From Alphaproteobacteria bacterium (GTDB taxonomy: Bacteria > Pseudomonadota > Alphaproteobacteria > Rhodospirillales > Magnetospirillaceae): DNA of 55,941 bases. Both the position numbers and the translations under genes were made by a program. The stretch is from the NCBI GenBank assembly GCA_021325215.1, contig JAJPHO010000077.1, positions 1 through 55,941 on the forward strand. Direction: 5' to 3'. The notes below the pieces were generated by a model, which was given only the letters and a program-made list of their open reading frames with translations, was not told the DNA's origin and did no database searches. Shown in pieces: positions 26,250-38,500 of this stretch (position 1 is its first letter; every line of letters starts with the position of its first letter).

Positions 26250-27897
26250 GCTGCGTCACCCGCTTGACCTCGGCCAGGGTGGTCTCGCCCTTGCAGGCCA
26301 GCACCAGCGCCGCATCGCGCAAGGACCGCGTGCCGTCGCGATAGGCGACTTCCTTGATCTGGCGGATCGGACGCTTCTCGACCACCATTTCGCGCAGTTC
26401 GTCGGACAAGGTGAGGATTTCGGCGATGGCGCGGCGGCCCTTATAGCCGGTGCCTCGGCAATCGCCGCATCCGCTTCCGCGGCGGAATTCGAACTGCCCG
26501 GCCCCGATCTCCAGCCGCGCCAGCTCGCTTTCGTCCGGCGTATAGGCCTGGGCGCAATGCGGGCAATTGACGCGGATCAGGCGCTGCGCCCAAATGCCGT
26601 TCAGCGCCGAGACGAAGGCGTAGGGATCGATGCCCATATGGGTGAAGCGGCCGAACACGTCGAACACATTGTTGGCGTGCACGGTGGTCAGCACCAAATG
26701 GCCGGTCAGCGCCGACTGCACGGCGATCTCGGCGGTTTCGCGGTCGCGAATTTCGCCGACCATGATCTTGTCGGGGTCGTGGCGCAGGATCGAGCGCAGG
26801 CCCTTGGCGAAGGTCAGGCCTTTGCGCTCATTGACCGGGATCTGCAGGATGCCCGCCAGCTGATATTCGACCGGGTCCTCGATGGTGATGATCTTGTCGC
26901 GGCCATTGTGGATTTCGGTCAAAGCGGCATACAGCGTGGTGGTCTTGCCCGACCCGGTAGGGCCGGTCACCAGCAGCATGCCGTGCGGTTCCTCCGCCAA
27001 TCCCCGCAACGTGACCAGCGAGGCGGCGTCGAAGCCCAACGTCTCCAGCCGCAAGGCGCCGTAAGCCGCCATCATCGCCCGCTTGTCGAGAATACGAATC
27101 ACCGCATCCTCGCCATGAATCGAGGGCATGATGGAAACGCGCAGATCGATCTCGCGCCCGGCCGCCTCGACGCGGAAGCTGCCGTCCTGCGGAACGCGCC
27201 GCTCGGCGATGTCGAGCTCGGCCAGCACCTTGAGGCGCGAAATCACCTGCTCCGCCGTCTCGGTGCCATTGACCGAGGTGCCGCGGTCGAGCACGCCGTC
27301 GATGCGGTATTTGACCGCGAGGCCGCCGGCCGTGCTTTCCATATGGATGTCGGAAGCGCCGGCCTTCAGCGCGTCATAGAGGGTGGAATTGACCAGCTTC
27401 ACCGCCGGGCTGGCGGCTTCGGACACCGAGGCGAAGGACAGCACGGCGGCGGTGCGGCCGTCGCGCTGCGCGGCATCGCCGTCCTGCACCACGCTGTCCA
27501 TGGCACGCACGGTTTCTTCGATCTTCGACAGATAGGCCTGGATGTCGGCGCCCAGGGCCAGCCGGATCTCGACCGGCTCGGCGGCCTGAGTCTCGACCCA
27601 GGTCAGCAGATCGCCGTCGAACGGATCGGCGACCGCCGCCACCAGCCGGGGGCCGTCCCGCAGCAGCGCGCAATGGCGCTGCATCGCCTTGGACAGCGGC
27701 AGGCGGTCGAAAGCCCCCTCCATCGCCAGCATGTCTGCGGTCTCGAGCACCGGCAGGCCGAGCAGGGCCGACAGGCGGGCCAGCAATTGGCGCGGCTCGA
27801 CGCCGGCCAGGGCATCGAACTCGGCCAGCACGCCGCGGCGCGACCGGAGCGACGCGGCGCGGGCCTGGCGCAGCAGAACCGCGTCTTCCCCATTCAT
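26242..27897 (-). CDS. gspE: Type II secretion ATPase GspE
   Basis: The 551-residue hexameric ATPase powers pseudopilus assembly. The Walker A motif GPTGSGKTTT is near residue 311, the Asp box and Walker B (KIMVGEIRDRETAEIAVQSA) near 380, the His box in LTGHLVLTTVHANN, and a tetracysteine zinc site CPHC (about 446) with CGDC (about 478) as in GspE/PilB. The N-terminal part includes a T2SSE-N-type domain (LLARLSALLGLPVLE). It overlaps the PilM-like gene and gspF. Whether it is a GspE or PilB ortholog cannot be separated cleanly, and operon content favours a secretion system. Confidence 0.95.
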   Translation of the reverse strand: MNGEDAVLLRQARAASLRSRRGVLAEFDALAGVEPRQLLARLSALLGLPVLETADMLAMEGAFDRLPLSKAMQRHCALLRDGPRLVAAVADPFDGDLLTWVETQAAEPVEIRLALGADIQAYLSKIEETVRAMDSVVQDGDAAQRDGRTAAVLSFASVSEAASPAVKLVNSTLYDALKAGASDIHMESTAGGLAVKYRIDGVLDRGTSVNGTETAEQVISRLKVLAELDIAERRVPQDGSFRVEAAGREIDLRVSIMPSIHGEDAVIRILDKRAMMAAYGALRLETLGFDAASLVTLRGLAEEPHGMLLVTGPTGSGKTTTLYAALTEIHNGRDKIITIEDPVEYQLAGILQIPVNERKGLTFAKGLRSILRHDPDKIMVGEIRDRETAEIAVQSALTGHLVLTTVHANNVFDVFGRFTHMGIDPYAFVSALNGIWAQRLIRVNCPHCAQAYTPDESELARLEIGAGQFEFRRGSGCGDCRGTGYKGRRAIAEILTLSDELREMVVEKRPIRQIKEVAYRDGTRSLRDAALVLACKGETTLAEVKRVTQHA

Positions 27898-29081
27898 GAC
27901 AGGCTGTCCGCCAAATCGAAGATCGGCATATAGAGCAGCACCACGATGGCGCCGACGATGATGCCGATCACTGCCATCAGGATCGGCTCGAATAATTTGG
28001 TGAAACGCTCGATCCAGCGGCCGATTTCACCGTCATAGAACTCCGCCGAGCGGGTCAGCATGGCGCCCAGCTCGCCCGAGCGCTCGCCGACACGCAGCAT
28101 GCGCAGCGAGATCGGGGTGGTCAGATTCTCCGCCTCGAAGGCTTCGGACAGAGGCGTGCCGGCCTGGATCGAAGCCGAGGCGCGTTCCAGCGACACCGTC
28201 ATGGTCGCCGACATCATGGCCAGCACCGCATCGATGGCGCCGACCACGGTGATGCCGCCTTCCAGCAGCATGCCCAGCGTCAGATAGAGCCGCGACAATT
28301 CATAGATGCGCACCCGCTCGCCCAGGCCCGGCACCATCGCCAGCAGACGGCCGACGCCGCCCCGGCGCAGGGCCGCGCGTACCGCGATCGCCGCCAGCAG
28401 CGCCGCGCCGCCGAACCCGGCCAGCAGCGGCAGCGGATGGGCGCCGGCGAAGCGGCCCCATTGCATCAGCAGACGGGAAGCCAAGGGCAGGGAGCGCCCG
28501 GTCTCCTGATAGACCTGGGCGAATTTCGGCACCACATAGCAGACCAGGAAGAACGAGACCGCGCCGCCGACCAGGGCCAGGAAAGCCGGATAGATGGTGG
28601 CGCTGACCACCTTGGCGCGCACCTTGTCGACGCGCTGGCGGTAATCGAGATAGCGGGCCAAAGAGCGCGGCAGGTCGCTGGTGCCTTCGGCGGCGCGCAC
28701 GATGCCGATATAGAGCGGCGGGAAGTGATAGGGCTGCTCGGCCAGCACCGCCGAGAAGCGCTTGCCGTCGCGCAGGCCGGTCAAAAGGCGCTGCAGGATG
28801 GCGCGCACCCCGTCATTGGCCTCTTTCTCGGCCAGGGCTTCGAGCCCTTCGACGATCGACAGGCCGGCAGTCAGCAAAGCCAGCAATTCCTGGCTGAACA
28901 GGATCAGGGACCAGTGCCGCCCGAGACGGCCGCGCCCCGGCAGACCGGCGGCGGGGCGGATTTCGGCGGCGAACAGGCCGCGCAGTTCGATCTGGCGCCG
29001 GGCGTCCTGCTCGTCCCGGGCCTCCAAGGTCACATGCGAGATCAGATGGTCGGGCGAGAGAGCCCGCACGTCATATTGCAC
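27894..29081 (-). CDS. gspF: Type II secretion inner-membrane platform protein GspF
   Basis: The protein of about 395 residues has two duplicated GspF cytoplasmic domains (the first with LILFSQELLALLTAGLSIVE, the second with RLYLTLGMLLEGGITVVGAI) and three transmembrane helices, the last at the C-terminus (ILMAVIGIIVGAIVVLLYMP). I chose GTG 29081, 10 bases after the gspG stop, giving the usual YDVRA start. The same frame is open up to 29150 inside gspG, so a slightly earlier start is possible. It interacts with GspE to drive pseudopilin assembly. Confidence 0.92.
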   Translation of the reverse strand: MQYDVRALSPDHLISHVTLEARDEQDARRQIELRGLFAAEIRPAAGLPGRGRLGRHWSLILFSQELLALLTAGLSIVEGLEALAEKEANDGVRAILQRLLTGLRDGKRFSAVLAEQPYHFPPLYIGIVRAAEGTSDLPRSLARYLDYRQRVDKVRAKVVSATIYPAFLALVGGAVSFFLVCYVVPKFAQVYQETGRSLPLASRLLMQWGRFAGAHPLPLLAGFGGAALLAAIAVRAALRRGGVGRLLAMVPGLGERVRIYELSRLYLTLGMLLEGGITVVGAIDAVLAMMSATMTVSLERASASIQAGTPLSEAFEAENLTTPISLRMLRVGERSGELGAMLTRSAEFYDGEIGRWIERFTKLFEPILMAVIGIIVGAIVVLLYMPIFDLADSLS

Positions 29082-29091
29082 AGGGGCGGTC

Positions 29092-29508
29092 TCACTCGCT
29101 GGTAATGTCGGCGTCCAGCCCGGTTCCCCCGGGCTGGCCGTCGCGTCCATAAGACAGGATCTCGTACTCGCTCTTGGTGCCCGGCGCCCGGTAGAGATAG
29201 GGGTGACCCCACGGGTCGGGCACGACGTCTTTACGCAGGTACGGGCCGTTCCACTTGTCGCCGTCGGCGGGGCGGGTGGTCAGAGCCGCCAGCCCCTCCT
29301 CGGTGGTCGGAAAGCGGCCCATGTCGAGGCGGAAATTATCCACCGCCTTGGCATAGGCCTCGATCTGGGCCTTGGCCGCCGTCGCTTCCGACTTGCCGAT
29401 CTGCGAGAAATATTTCGGCCCTACATAGGACGCCAAAAGCCCGATGATCAGCACCACAACCAGCAGCTCCAGCAAAGTGAAGCCGGCTTCGTACCTGCGA
29501 TTTTTCAT
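29092..29508 (-). CDS. gspG: Major pseudopilin GspG
   Basis: The 138-residue prepilin has leader MKNRRYEAG cut before FTLLELLVVVLIIGLLAS, with Glu5 present. The C-terminal half is textbook GspG: GRFPTTEEGLAALTTRP, then DKWNGPYLRKDVVPDPWGHP and YEILSYGRDGQPGGTG. In GspG the latter region binds calcium. ATG 29508 is preferred over the in-frame TTG 29514, which overlaps the previous stop. The gene begins 2 bases after the stop of the giant secreted enzyme, so the two share a transcript. Confidence 0.96.
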   Translation of the reverse strand: MKNRRYEAGFTLLELLVVVLIIGLLASYVGPKYFSQIGKSEATAAKAQIEAYAKAVDNFRLDMGRFPTTEEGLAALTTRPADGDKWNGPYLRKDVVPDPWGHPYLYRAPGTKSEYEILSYGRDGQPGGTGLDADITSE

Positions 29509-29510
29509 GA

Positions 29511-32500
29511 TCAATGCCCCAGAGTCATCACCATGTACTCCGCTCCGGGCATGTCGATCAAGGTGCTCTGGTTTTCCGTATCGTCATAGGGGAAGCCGTA
29601 AGCCAGGCCGCCGATCGCATGCTTATGCCAGAAGCCGGAATAAGAGTTGGCGGGCGAGCCCTGATAATAGGCCGACGGATTACCCCAGTTGGTCGGGTCG
29701 GTCATGACGTGACGGTTGATGCTGGCGCCGATCAGGTTCTGCAGATAGAGGCCCGACAGCATGTCGGTCGACATCAGGATCTCCTGGGTGTTCGGCTTGG
29801 CGATCGACACATAGCCCGGGGTGATGACGGCGCCCGTCGAGGCATTGACCAGATCGAAGGTCAGATTCCCGTTCGAGATGTAGCCGTTATAAGCCGTGCC
29901 GTTATTGTCCACCACGCGGACCGGACCATTGGAGTAATAGGTCCAGATGTCGTTGACGTAAGAGTCGAAGTAGTGGGCGTTGGGACCGTTGGCCGAGAAC
30001 GAGGCATGAGCGGGCGCCAGGATACGCTGCGCGGAGACGGCCTGCTGCTGGAAGGCGGCGGGAGTCTCATTGGCATAGGCGGCGTACAGGGTGGCGCGGC
30101 TCTGGTTCAGGCCGACCTGCTGGTGCACGGTGCCGCCCTTGCCATAGACGTCGAGCGCGATCGGCCAGCCGAAGGCATCCACCTGGGTGGTGTTGACGTT
30201 GATGGTGCGGTCGGTCGAGCTGCCATAGGTGAACTCGGTCCAGTCATAATAGATACCGGTGTTGGGATCGGTCCCGTTGTTCGGATCGGGGCCGGCATAG
30301 CCGGTGTTGCCGTTGATGTCCTGATTGACCTTGATGAACAGCGGGCTGCCGAACGACACCCACATGCGGCCGGAGCCGAGCTGCGGGGTCAGCTTCCACT
30401 GCTTGGCCTGGGCCAGGGTGAAGTAGTAGTTCGGATAGGTCTGGTTGTTCGGACCGGTGATGGCGTTGGCCGCGGTATTGTCGGCCACCGACATCTGGGC
30501 GTAGGTGCCGTCGGGCTTGGTCCACACCCACTGCGAGCCGTTTCCGATCTTGCCGAACACCGCGATATAGATCTGGTCGTCGGTGTACTGGCCGTTGGTG
30601 TTGTTGACCAGCTGGGTCAGCAGATAGCCGTTGGGATCGGCGGTATAGGCCGGGATCGTGTTGTTGACCGACAGGGTCACCGGCGTGGTGGTGGTGCTGT
30701 TGCCATTGGCGTCGGTAACCACTACGGAATACTGGTCTCCGTTATTGGTCAGTGCCGCGAAAGGCGTGTTGTAGGCGATGCTGTTGGCCCCGGTGATGGC
30801 GGCGCCGTTGCGCTGCCACTGATAGGTCAGCGGAGCGGCGCCGCTGGCGGTCACCTCGAAGGGAGCGCTCTGCCCCACCGAGATGGTCTGGGCCTGCGGA
30901 GCCGAGCTGATCGCCGGGCCGTTTCCGCTGCTGCCGGTGCCGCCGGTGCCGGTACCGGACGAACCGGTATTGAAGACCTGCAGTTCGAACAGCGAGTAGC
31001 CATATTGCGTGGCGCGCTGCACGCCCTGCATCCGCACATATTGGGCGGTGGCCGGGCTGGACAGGGTCAGGGTCTCGGTGCCGCCCTTGCCGGCGGCCTG
31101 GGTATAGACCGTCTGCCAGTCGGTACCGTTATTGGTGTTCGAGGTCTGGATCAGATAGCTCTTGCCGTAGGCGTTCTCCCAGAAAATGACGATCTGGTTG
31201 AAGGTCTGGACCGAGCCGAGATTGACGGTGATCCACGCATTGTCGTTGAAGTCGGACGACCAGCGCGAATTCAGGCTGCCATCGACCGCATTGGCCGAGG
31301 ACAGGCCGTCGGTCGAGTCGCCGACCGCGCCCACATTCTGATCACCGCTCTGATGGGTGGTCTGCTTGAGGGCCAGGTTCACCGCGTTCGCCGCCGGGAC
31401 GAAATTGACGGCGACAGTATGGTTGGCCAGCACGTCGGCGAACGCATAGCTGTTGGCCATGCCGACATTCTGGCCGTCGACCAGCACACCGCCGACGGCA
31501 TAGCCAGTCGCCGGGGTGAAGGCATAGGCCTGGCCGGCGCCCTGCAGCAGGGTGGTGGTGCCGGCCGGGGTGATGGTGCCGTTGGCCGAGGCGGCCGCCG
31601 TCACGGTGAATTTCGCGGTCGTCGCGGTATTGTAGACCTCGAATTCATACAGCGAATAACCGTACTGGCTGGACCGCTGCACGCCCTGGAAGCGGACATA
31701 GCGGGCGGTCTGCGCCGCGAATGAGAGGTCTTCGGTACCGCCCTTGCCGGTGCTCTGGACGAAGGCGTCCTTGAAGGTCGAATTATCGTTGGAATATTGG
31801 ATGTGGTACTGGACGCCGTAAGCGTTCTCCCAGCGCAGGACCACGCGGTTGAAGGTCTGCACCGAGCCCAGATCGATGGTCATCCAGGCATTGTCGTCGA
31901 AGTCCGACGACCAGCGCGAACCGAGATTGCCGTCGACCGCATTGCCCGAGGACAGGCCGTCGGTGGCGTTGCCGGTCTGTTTCACGGTCTCGTCGCCGCT
32001 CTGGAAAGTTTGCGCGTTGAGGGCGAGATTGCCGCTGGCGGCCGTACCGGTACCTGTTCCGGTCCCGGTACCCGTGCCGGTCCCCGTCTGGGTGCTGCCC
32101 TGCACGGTGACGACCGCCGAGCCGGACTTGGACTGGCCCGCGCTGTTCGACGCCACCACCCAGAACTGGGCATTGTTGTCATTGGCGGTCAACGGCTGGG
32201 TGGTGAAGGTCGGAGACGTACCGGTGCCGATCTGCACGCCATTCTCGAACCAGGTGTAGGTCAGCGGAGCCGAACCGGTGGCGGTGACGCTGAACTTCGC
32301 GACCCCGCCCACGGCCACGGTTTGCGCAGCCAAGGTGCCGGTCACCTGGGGCGCGATGGCCTGGACGGTGACGGTGGCCTTGTTCGAGGTGGACTGGCCG
32401 GCGCCGTTGGACACCACCACATAGAACTGGGCGCCGTTATCATTGGCATAAGACAGCGGCGCGGTGGTGAAGGTGGCCGAGGAACCCGCGCTCAGCAGAG

Positions 32501-35500
32501 TAGCGTTCTCGTACCAGTTATAGGTCAGGGGCGCCGAACCGGTGGCCGTGGCCGTGAAGGTCGCGGTCTGCCCGTCCTGCACGGTCTGGTTGGCCAGGGT
32601 GCTGGTGACGTTGGGCGGGGTCGGCATGTCGTAGACCTGGAACTCGTAGAACGAGTAGCCGTACTGGGTCGACCGGGTGACACCCTGGAAGCGAATATAC
32701 TGGGCGGTCACTTCGGGGAAGGTCAGGTCGTCGATGCCGCCCTTGCCGTTGGCGACAGGCAGGACCGTGACCCAATCGGTGCCGTTGTTGGTGTTCGAGG
32801 TCTGGATGTCATAGGCCACGCCGTAAGCGTTCTGCCAGTTGATCACCACCCGGTTGAAGGCCATCGGCGTACCGAGATTGACCGTCATCCAGGCATTGTC
32901 GTTGAAGTCCGACGACCAGCGGGTGGTCTGGTTGCCGTCGACCGCATTGTTCGAGGACAGCGCGTCGCTGGCGTCGCCGGTACGCTTCGCCGTCTCGTCG
33001 CCGCTCTGGTCGGTGTGCTTGTTGAGAGCCAGGTTCACCGCGGCCTGGGCCGGGGCGAAGGTCACCGCGATGGTATGCGGCACCTGGACATTGGCGAAGC
33101 TGTAGGAGGTGATCACGCCCTGGCTGACGCCGTCGACGAGGATTCCGGTCGCGGCATAGCCGGCCGCCGGCTGGAAGGTGTAGGTCTGCTGGCCACCCTG
33201 ATAGAGCTGGGTGGTGCCGGCCGGGGTGATGGCGCCATTGGCACCGGCGGTCGCCGTCATGGCGAATTGCGGCGTGGTGGCGGTGTTGTAGATCTCGAAC
33301 TCATAGATCGAGAAACCGTACTGGGTCGCCGGCTTGGTGCCGTTCATGCGGACATAGCGGGCCTGGACGGCGGCCGGGAAGAGGATGTCTTCCGTGCCGC
33401 CCTGGCCGTTGGCCTGGGTGACCTGGGACGTCCAGGCCTGGCCGTCGGGCGAGGTGTCGATGGTGTAGGCGACGCCATACGCGTTTTCCCAGCGCAGGAC
33501 CACGCGGTTGACGGTCTGCACCGAACCGAGATCGACAGTCAGCGTCGCCTGGGTGCCGTTGTCCGACGACCAGCGCGAGCCGAGATTGCCGTCCACGGCG
33601 TTGGCGGCCGGATTGCCCGCATCCTGGGTACCGGTCGAGGTCGCGACCTTGCCGAGAGCCAGGTTGGCGCTGGGCTGCGGGGGGGTGCCGGTGCCGGTAC
33701 CGCCATTGTTGCCGGTGCCGCCATTATTGCCGGTACCGCCGTTATTGCCGGTACCGCCATTGTTGCCGGTGCCGCCGTTATTACCGGTGCCACCATTGTT
33801 GCCGGTGCCGCCGGTCGCGGCGCCAACGGTCAGGATGGCGGGGTTGCTGATGGCGGTGCCGCCGGCGCTATGCACGATCACCATGAAGGAGGCCTGGTCG
33901 TCGCTCTCCTGCACCGGCGGGGTGTAATAGACCGGAACGGTGGTGACGGCGACCTGGGTCGCGCCCCGCATCCACACATACCACAGGGGCGAAGGCCCGG
34001 TGGCGGTAACGGTGAACTGGGCAGACGTCCCGGCAGCGGCCGTCACATTGGCCGGCTGCACGGAGATGGAGGGAGTCGCCACGGTCTGGCCCGAGGTGCA
34101 GATCACCGCGCCGGGGCTGTTGTCCGGAATGGCGGTCGGGTCGGAGGTGCCGTTCGAGGCGACCTGATAAGCGTGGTCGCCGGCATTGGGGACCGCGGTG
34201 GTGGTCCAGGTGGTCCAGGGCTGCGGGAAGGCGCAGGCGGCGAAGTTGGTGCCGGCCACCGACAGCGCTTCGTCCTGGGACGGAACGCGCATGTTCACGC
34301 TCTTGCAGTAGGCGGTCGCAGAAATCTGGGTGAACTGGGCGCCATCCGTCGCATCGCTGGTCGGGAATTGCTGCCAGGTCAGGCCAGTCTGGTTGTCCTT
34401 GATGGTCTGAGCCGTGTTGTTGACGGTGTAACGCTCGGTCGCCGCGCCGCACTGCGGCACGTCATAGACCTGCATTTCCCACAGCGAATAACCATACGCA
34501 CCCGAGCGCTGGACACCCTGCATGCGCAGGTAGCGGGCGGTCGTGCTGGGGAAGTTGAAGTTCTGGGTGCCGACCTGGCCGGCCAGATCGCCCTGGGCGT
34601 CGGTCGCGGCGGGGGTCGTGTTCTTGATGGCCACCCAGTCATTGCCGTTATTGGTGTTCGAGGTCTGCAGCTGGAAGCTCTTGCCGAAGGCATTCTCCCA
34701 GTCGAGCGTCACCTGGTCGAAGGTGGTCAGGCCACCGAGATCGACGGTCATCCAGGCATTGTCGTTGAAGTCGGACGACCAGCGGGTGGCGGTGTTGCCA
34801 TCGACCGCGTTGGCCGAGGACAGACCGTTATTCTCGTTGCCGCTCTGATAGGTCTGCTTGTTGAGGGCGTAATTGCTGCCATAGGAACCGCTGACGGTCA
34901 GCGTCGCATTGCTCTGGGCGGTGCCCGAGCCGTTGCTGACGGTCACCTGATAGGCTCCCTGGTCGGAATCCTGAGCCGAGGGAACGACATAGTTCGACTG
35001 GTTGGCGCCAACCGAAACACCGTTCAGGGTCCAGGCATAGTTCAGCGGCGGCGTGCCGTTGGCGGTCACCGAGAACACCGCCGACTGGCCGATCGAAACG
35101 GACTGGCTGACCAGCCCTTCTTCGATGGTCGGCGCGGCGCCGGCCGAGACCGAGACGGCCACCTTGTTGGAGATCGCGTTAGGCAGGGTGCCGTTGCTGA
35201 CGACGACTTGATAGACGTCGCCATTATTGGCGCTGGTCAGAGCGGGCGTGTTGTAGATCGCCGAGGTGGCGCCCTGGATCGGGGTGCCGTTGACGCTCCA
35301 CTGATAGGCCAGCGTCGGCGAGCCCTGGGCGTTCACCGAGAACTGGGCGTTCTGGCCGGCCACCACGGTCACCGCCGACGGCTGGGTGACGATCTGCGGC
35401 GCCTGCGGCGTCACGACGGTCAGCAAAGCCTGGTTGGAAGTGATGGTGGCGCCGGAATTACCGGTGACCTTGACGGAGAACTGGGCTCCGCTGTCGGACA

Positions 35501-38500
35501 GGGGTTCGGCCGGCGTGGTGTAGCTGACGCCGGTGGCGTTAGTAGCGATCGGCTGGCCGTTCTTGAGCCACTGGAAGCTGGGCGAGGAAGCGCCCGCCAC
35601 CAGCACCGAGAAGGTGGCGGTCTGGCCCTGGGTCACGGTCAGGTCGACCGGCTGCTGGTCGATGGTCAGAGCCGTCGCCGGCGGAGCCTGCACCGGCAGG
35701 GACGCCGAACCGCTGCCCAGAGTCGGCTCGCCGCTCGGAACCGTGGTGAAGGAGATGGAAGCGCCCTGCAGGCCGGGCGAATTCGCGGTGACGGTCACCG
35801 TGCCGGGCGTGAAGGTCGAGCGCACCGAGACGCGGGTGATGCCCGCGTCGGCCGACAGATTGGTGTCGAGCGGCGAGTGATAGGTGATGGTGGGCTGGGT
35901 CGGCGTGCCGCCCGCGGTGATCGAGCTGGTGATGTAATGGTCGGCCGAGCCGCGGTAATTGCCGGGGCCGCTGACGCCGAAGGTCACCACCGGATAGGGG
36001 TTGCCGACGACGCTGCCCGTGCTGTCGAGAACGATCGGCGAAGTCGGGTTCTGCACCAGATTGCCGTTGGCGTCGACGATTCGGGCGGTGATCAGGGCGA
36101 CGTCGGTGCCGTTGGCGCGAACCGCGAAGGGGGTGTGGTTCGGCGACTGCAGCTCGGGCTCGACGGTCAGCACGATATGGTCGGGCGCACCGGCGCTCGC
36201 CACCACGTCCTGAACGATCACGCCGTTCTCGACCACCGGAGTATGGGTGGGATCGAGGCACTGCGCGGTGACGGTGCCGGGGACGAAGGTCACATTGTCC
36301 CAATGCACCTGGCCGGGCATCAGGATGGTATTTTCTGAAAGATCGGCGGCCGGGTCCGAGGTGGTCGGGTTCGGCACCTGGTCGGAGCCGAAGCGCTGGC
36401 CGTTGACCAGCAGGCGCACCGCCGGGCAGTTCGAGAAGGCGTTGACGCGCAGGGTCGAGCCCGCCGGGGTCTGGGCCCACTGGTTGGCGAGCTTGACCAC
36501 CTTGCGGAACTCATAGCTCTGCCAGTTGGCGGCATAGATGTAATAGAGCAGGCGCGGAATGCGGTTGTGGTCGACCATCGAGTCGACGATGCCGCGCGTG
36601 GTGAAGGAATTCTCGCCCGGAGTCGGGTTGGTCTGGCTGGTGCCGTTCGGATTGATGGCCAGGGTCGCCGGTTCGCCGGGCGTATCGGCGAAATACCATT
36701 GGGCGATGCCGAAATTCTTGGCCGCCACCGTCTCGACCCAATCCTTCACATAGGGCGCCGCGAACAGCAGTTCCTGATTGAACGCATCGCGGTCGGAGCC
36801 CAAGCCCCAATATTCGGCGCCCCAATGCGGGTATTGCGACAGCGAATTCTTGTTGGCGATTTCGCAGCCCGCGCCCGAGCAGGACATGATGTCGCCGCTG
36901 CCGACCTGGTTGCCGCGGGTCGACTGGACGCGCGGATTGGTCGGCTCCCACATGGTCGAGATCTGCTTCAGCACCGCCATATAGGTCGGATCACCGGCGC
37001 CGTTGTTGGATTCCCAAGACAGAACGGACGGATTGTTGCGGTCATGCACCACCATGTCGCGGTGCATTTCCTTCTTCATTTCCCAATCGTCGCCATTCTC
37101 GCCGCAGCCATTCGGATGCGGCCAGCCGGTCGCATGCGGCGCCGGGTCCGAATAGGAGACATTGGTGCAGAGATTGTCGAAGCCGTTCTCGCCGTCGCCC
37201 GAGGGCTGGATCGTCATGACGCCGTAAGCGTCGCCGGCAGCCAGCAGTTCGGGGCCTTCCATCGAGTGGCCGGGACGGTACAGGGCGCCGCCCGCCTGGG
37301 CGATCATCTGGATGTCGCGCCATTTCAGCTCTTCCGGCACGGCGGTGCCGAGCGCCGGCCAGTCTTCGCGGGCGCCGACGCCCCACAGGGACATCTGCTG
37401 GCCGTTGAAATAGGGGTAGTTCTGGTCCCAGGTGATGGTGCGGATTCCGAGCGGAGTCGTCGTGCTGTCGACCACCACGCCGCCGACGCTGACCGTCTGC
37501 ACCACGCTGTACATGTAGGGCGTGCCCACCGTGGTGTTGTTCGGATACCAGAGGTGCGGGCTGTTGACCGTCAGAACCTGGTCGAAGGTCGGCGCCGCCG
37601 GCTTGGCGGTCGGATCGGTGCGCACCGGCACCACCGGCTGCGGATTGGCGGCGATGGTCTGCTCGGCCTGCTGGGAAGCGACCACATTGCCGCTGGCGTC
37701 GACGATCTGGGTGTTCAGCACGACGTCGCGCGCGGTTCCGTCGGAATATTCGTTGAGCACGTTCGTCTGAACATGAATGTCCGCCGACACGCTGGTCGCG
37801 TCGATGGTCGAGACGTAGGTGCCCCACGTATTCAGGACGGAGAAGGTGTTGCGCGGAATATGAACCTTGTCGGTGACATACATCGTCACAGGGCGGAACA
37901 GGCCGGCGTCGGACTGGCCGAAGCGGTAGGCACCGGAGAAGTTCGGCGCCTGGAAGAAAGTGTCGCCGCGCGCCACGTTGACCGACAGCACGTTATCGGT
38001 GCCGTCGAAATGAACAAAGTTTGTAACGTCGACAATGAACGGAACGAACCCGTTCACATGAGTAGCACCCTGATTCACCGCCACCAGCGAATTGCCCGGC
38101 AGGAACTGGCCGTTGATGTAGACGCGCACACCCATGTGCGCGCCTTCGAACTCGACATAGACCTTGCGGTTCGCCAGGGACTGGTCGAGCGTGAAATGCT
38201 TGCGGTACCAGTTGGTCGACCCGCTGAGGAAGCCGTCGCCGCCGCCCGAGATGCCGTTGATGAAGCTGTCCTTGTCGTTCGGCGTATAAGGCACGCCGAC
38301 ATCGACCCAGCCATCGGCCTGGTTCGCATCATTGTAGGAAGGCTGCGAAGCGTCGCCGCCGCTCTTCGGATACTGGCCGAGATAGCGCCACGGGGTCGCA
38401 CCCATATTGACGGTGATGCGGTTCGATGCCGGTGCGGCAACCACGCCGTCTGCGTGCGCGACGGACGGGCCGGCGAGCGCGCCCCCCATGGCCAGTGCAA

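Larger units (their letters stand above)
30968..34880 (-). repeat. Five F5/8C module repeats inside the giant enzyme gene
   Basis: Five copies of a roughly 400-base unit lie near 30968-31375, 31628-32030, 32625-33035, 33275-33660 and 34450-34880. Each encodes a discoidin-like module with NLAL, NAVDG and RWSSD landmarks. Four copies share nearly identical bases over the RWSSDFNDNAW region, which makes recombination between them possible. Copy 2 (33275-33660) is the most divergent. Confidence 0.85.

Noticed and set aside
33685-33812. Tandem 18-base repeats resembling a short repeat array
   Set aside because: Not a CRISPR: no spacers, units are head-to-tail and in frame, and they encode a GGTGNN linker inside a coding region.
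31797-36338. A 1513-codon open frame on the + strand
   Set aside because: It lies antisense to the giant secreted enzyme, has low-complexity Gly/Arg/Val composition, no recognisable domain and no RBS, and is explained by GC-rich codon bias in the opposite strand.
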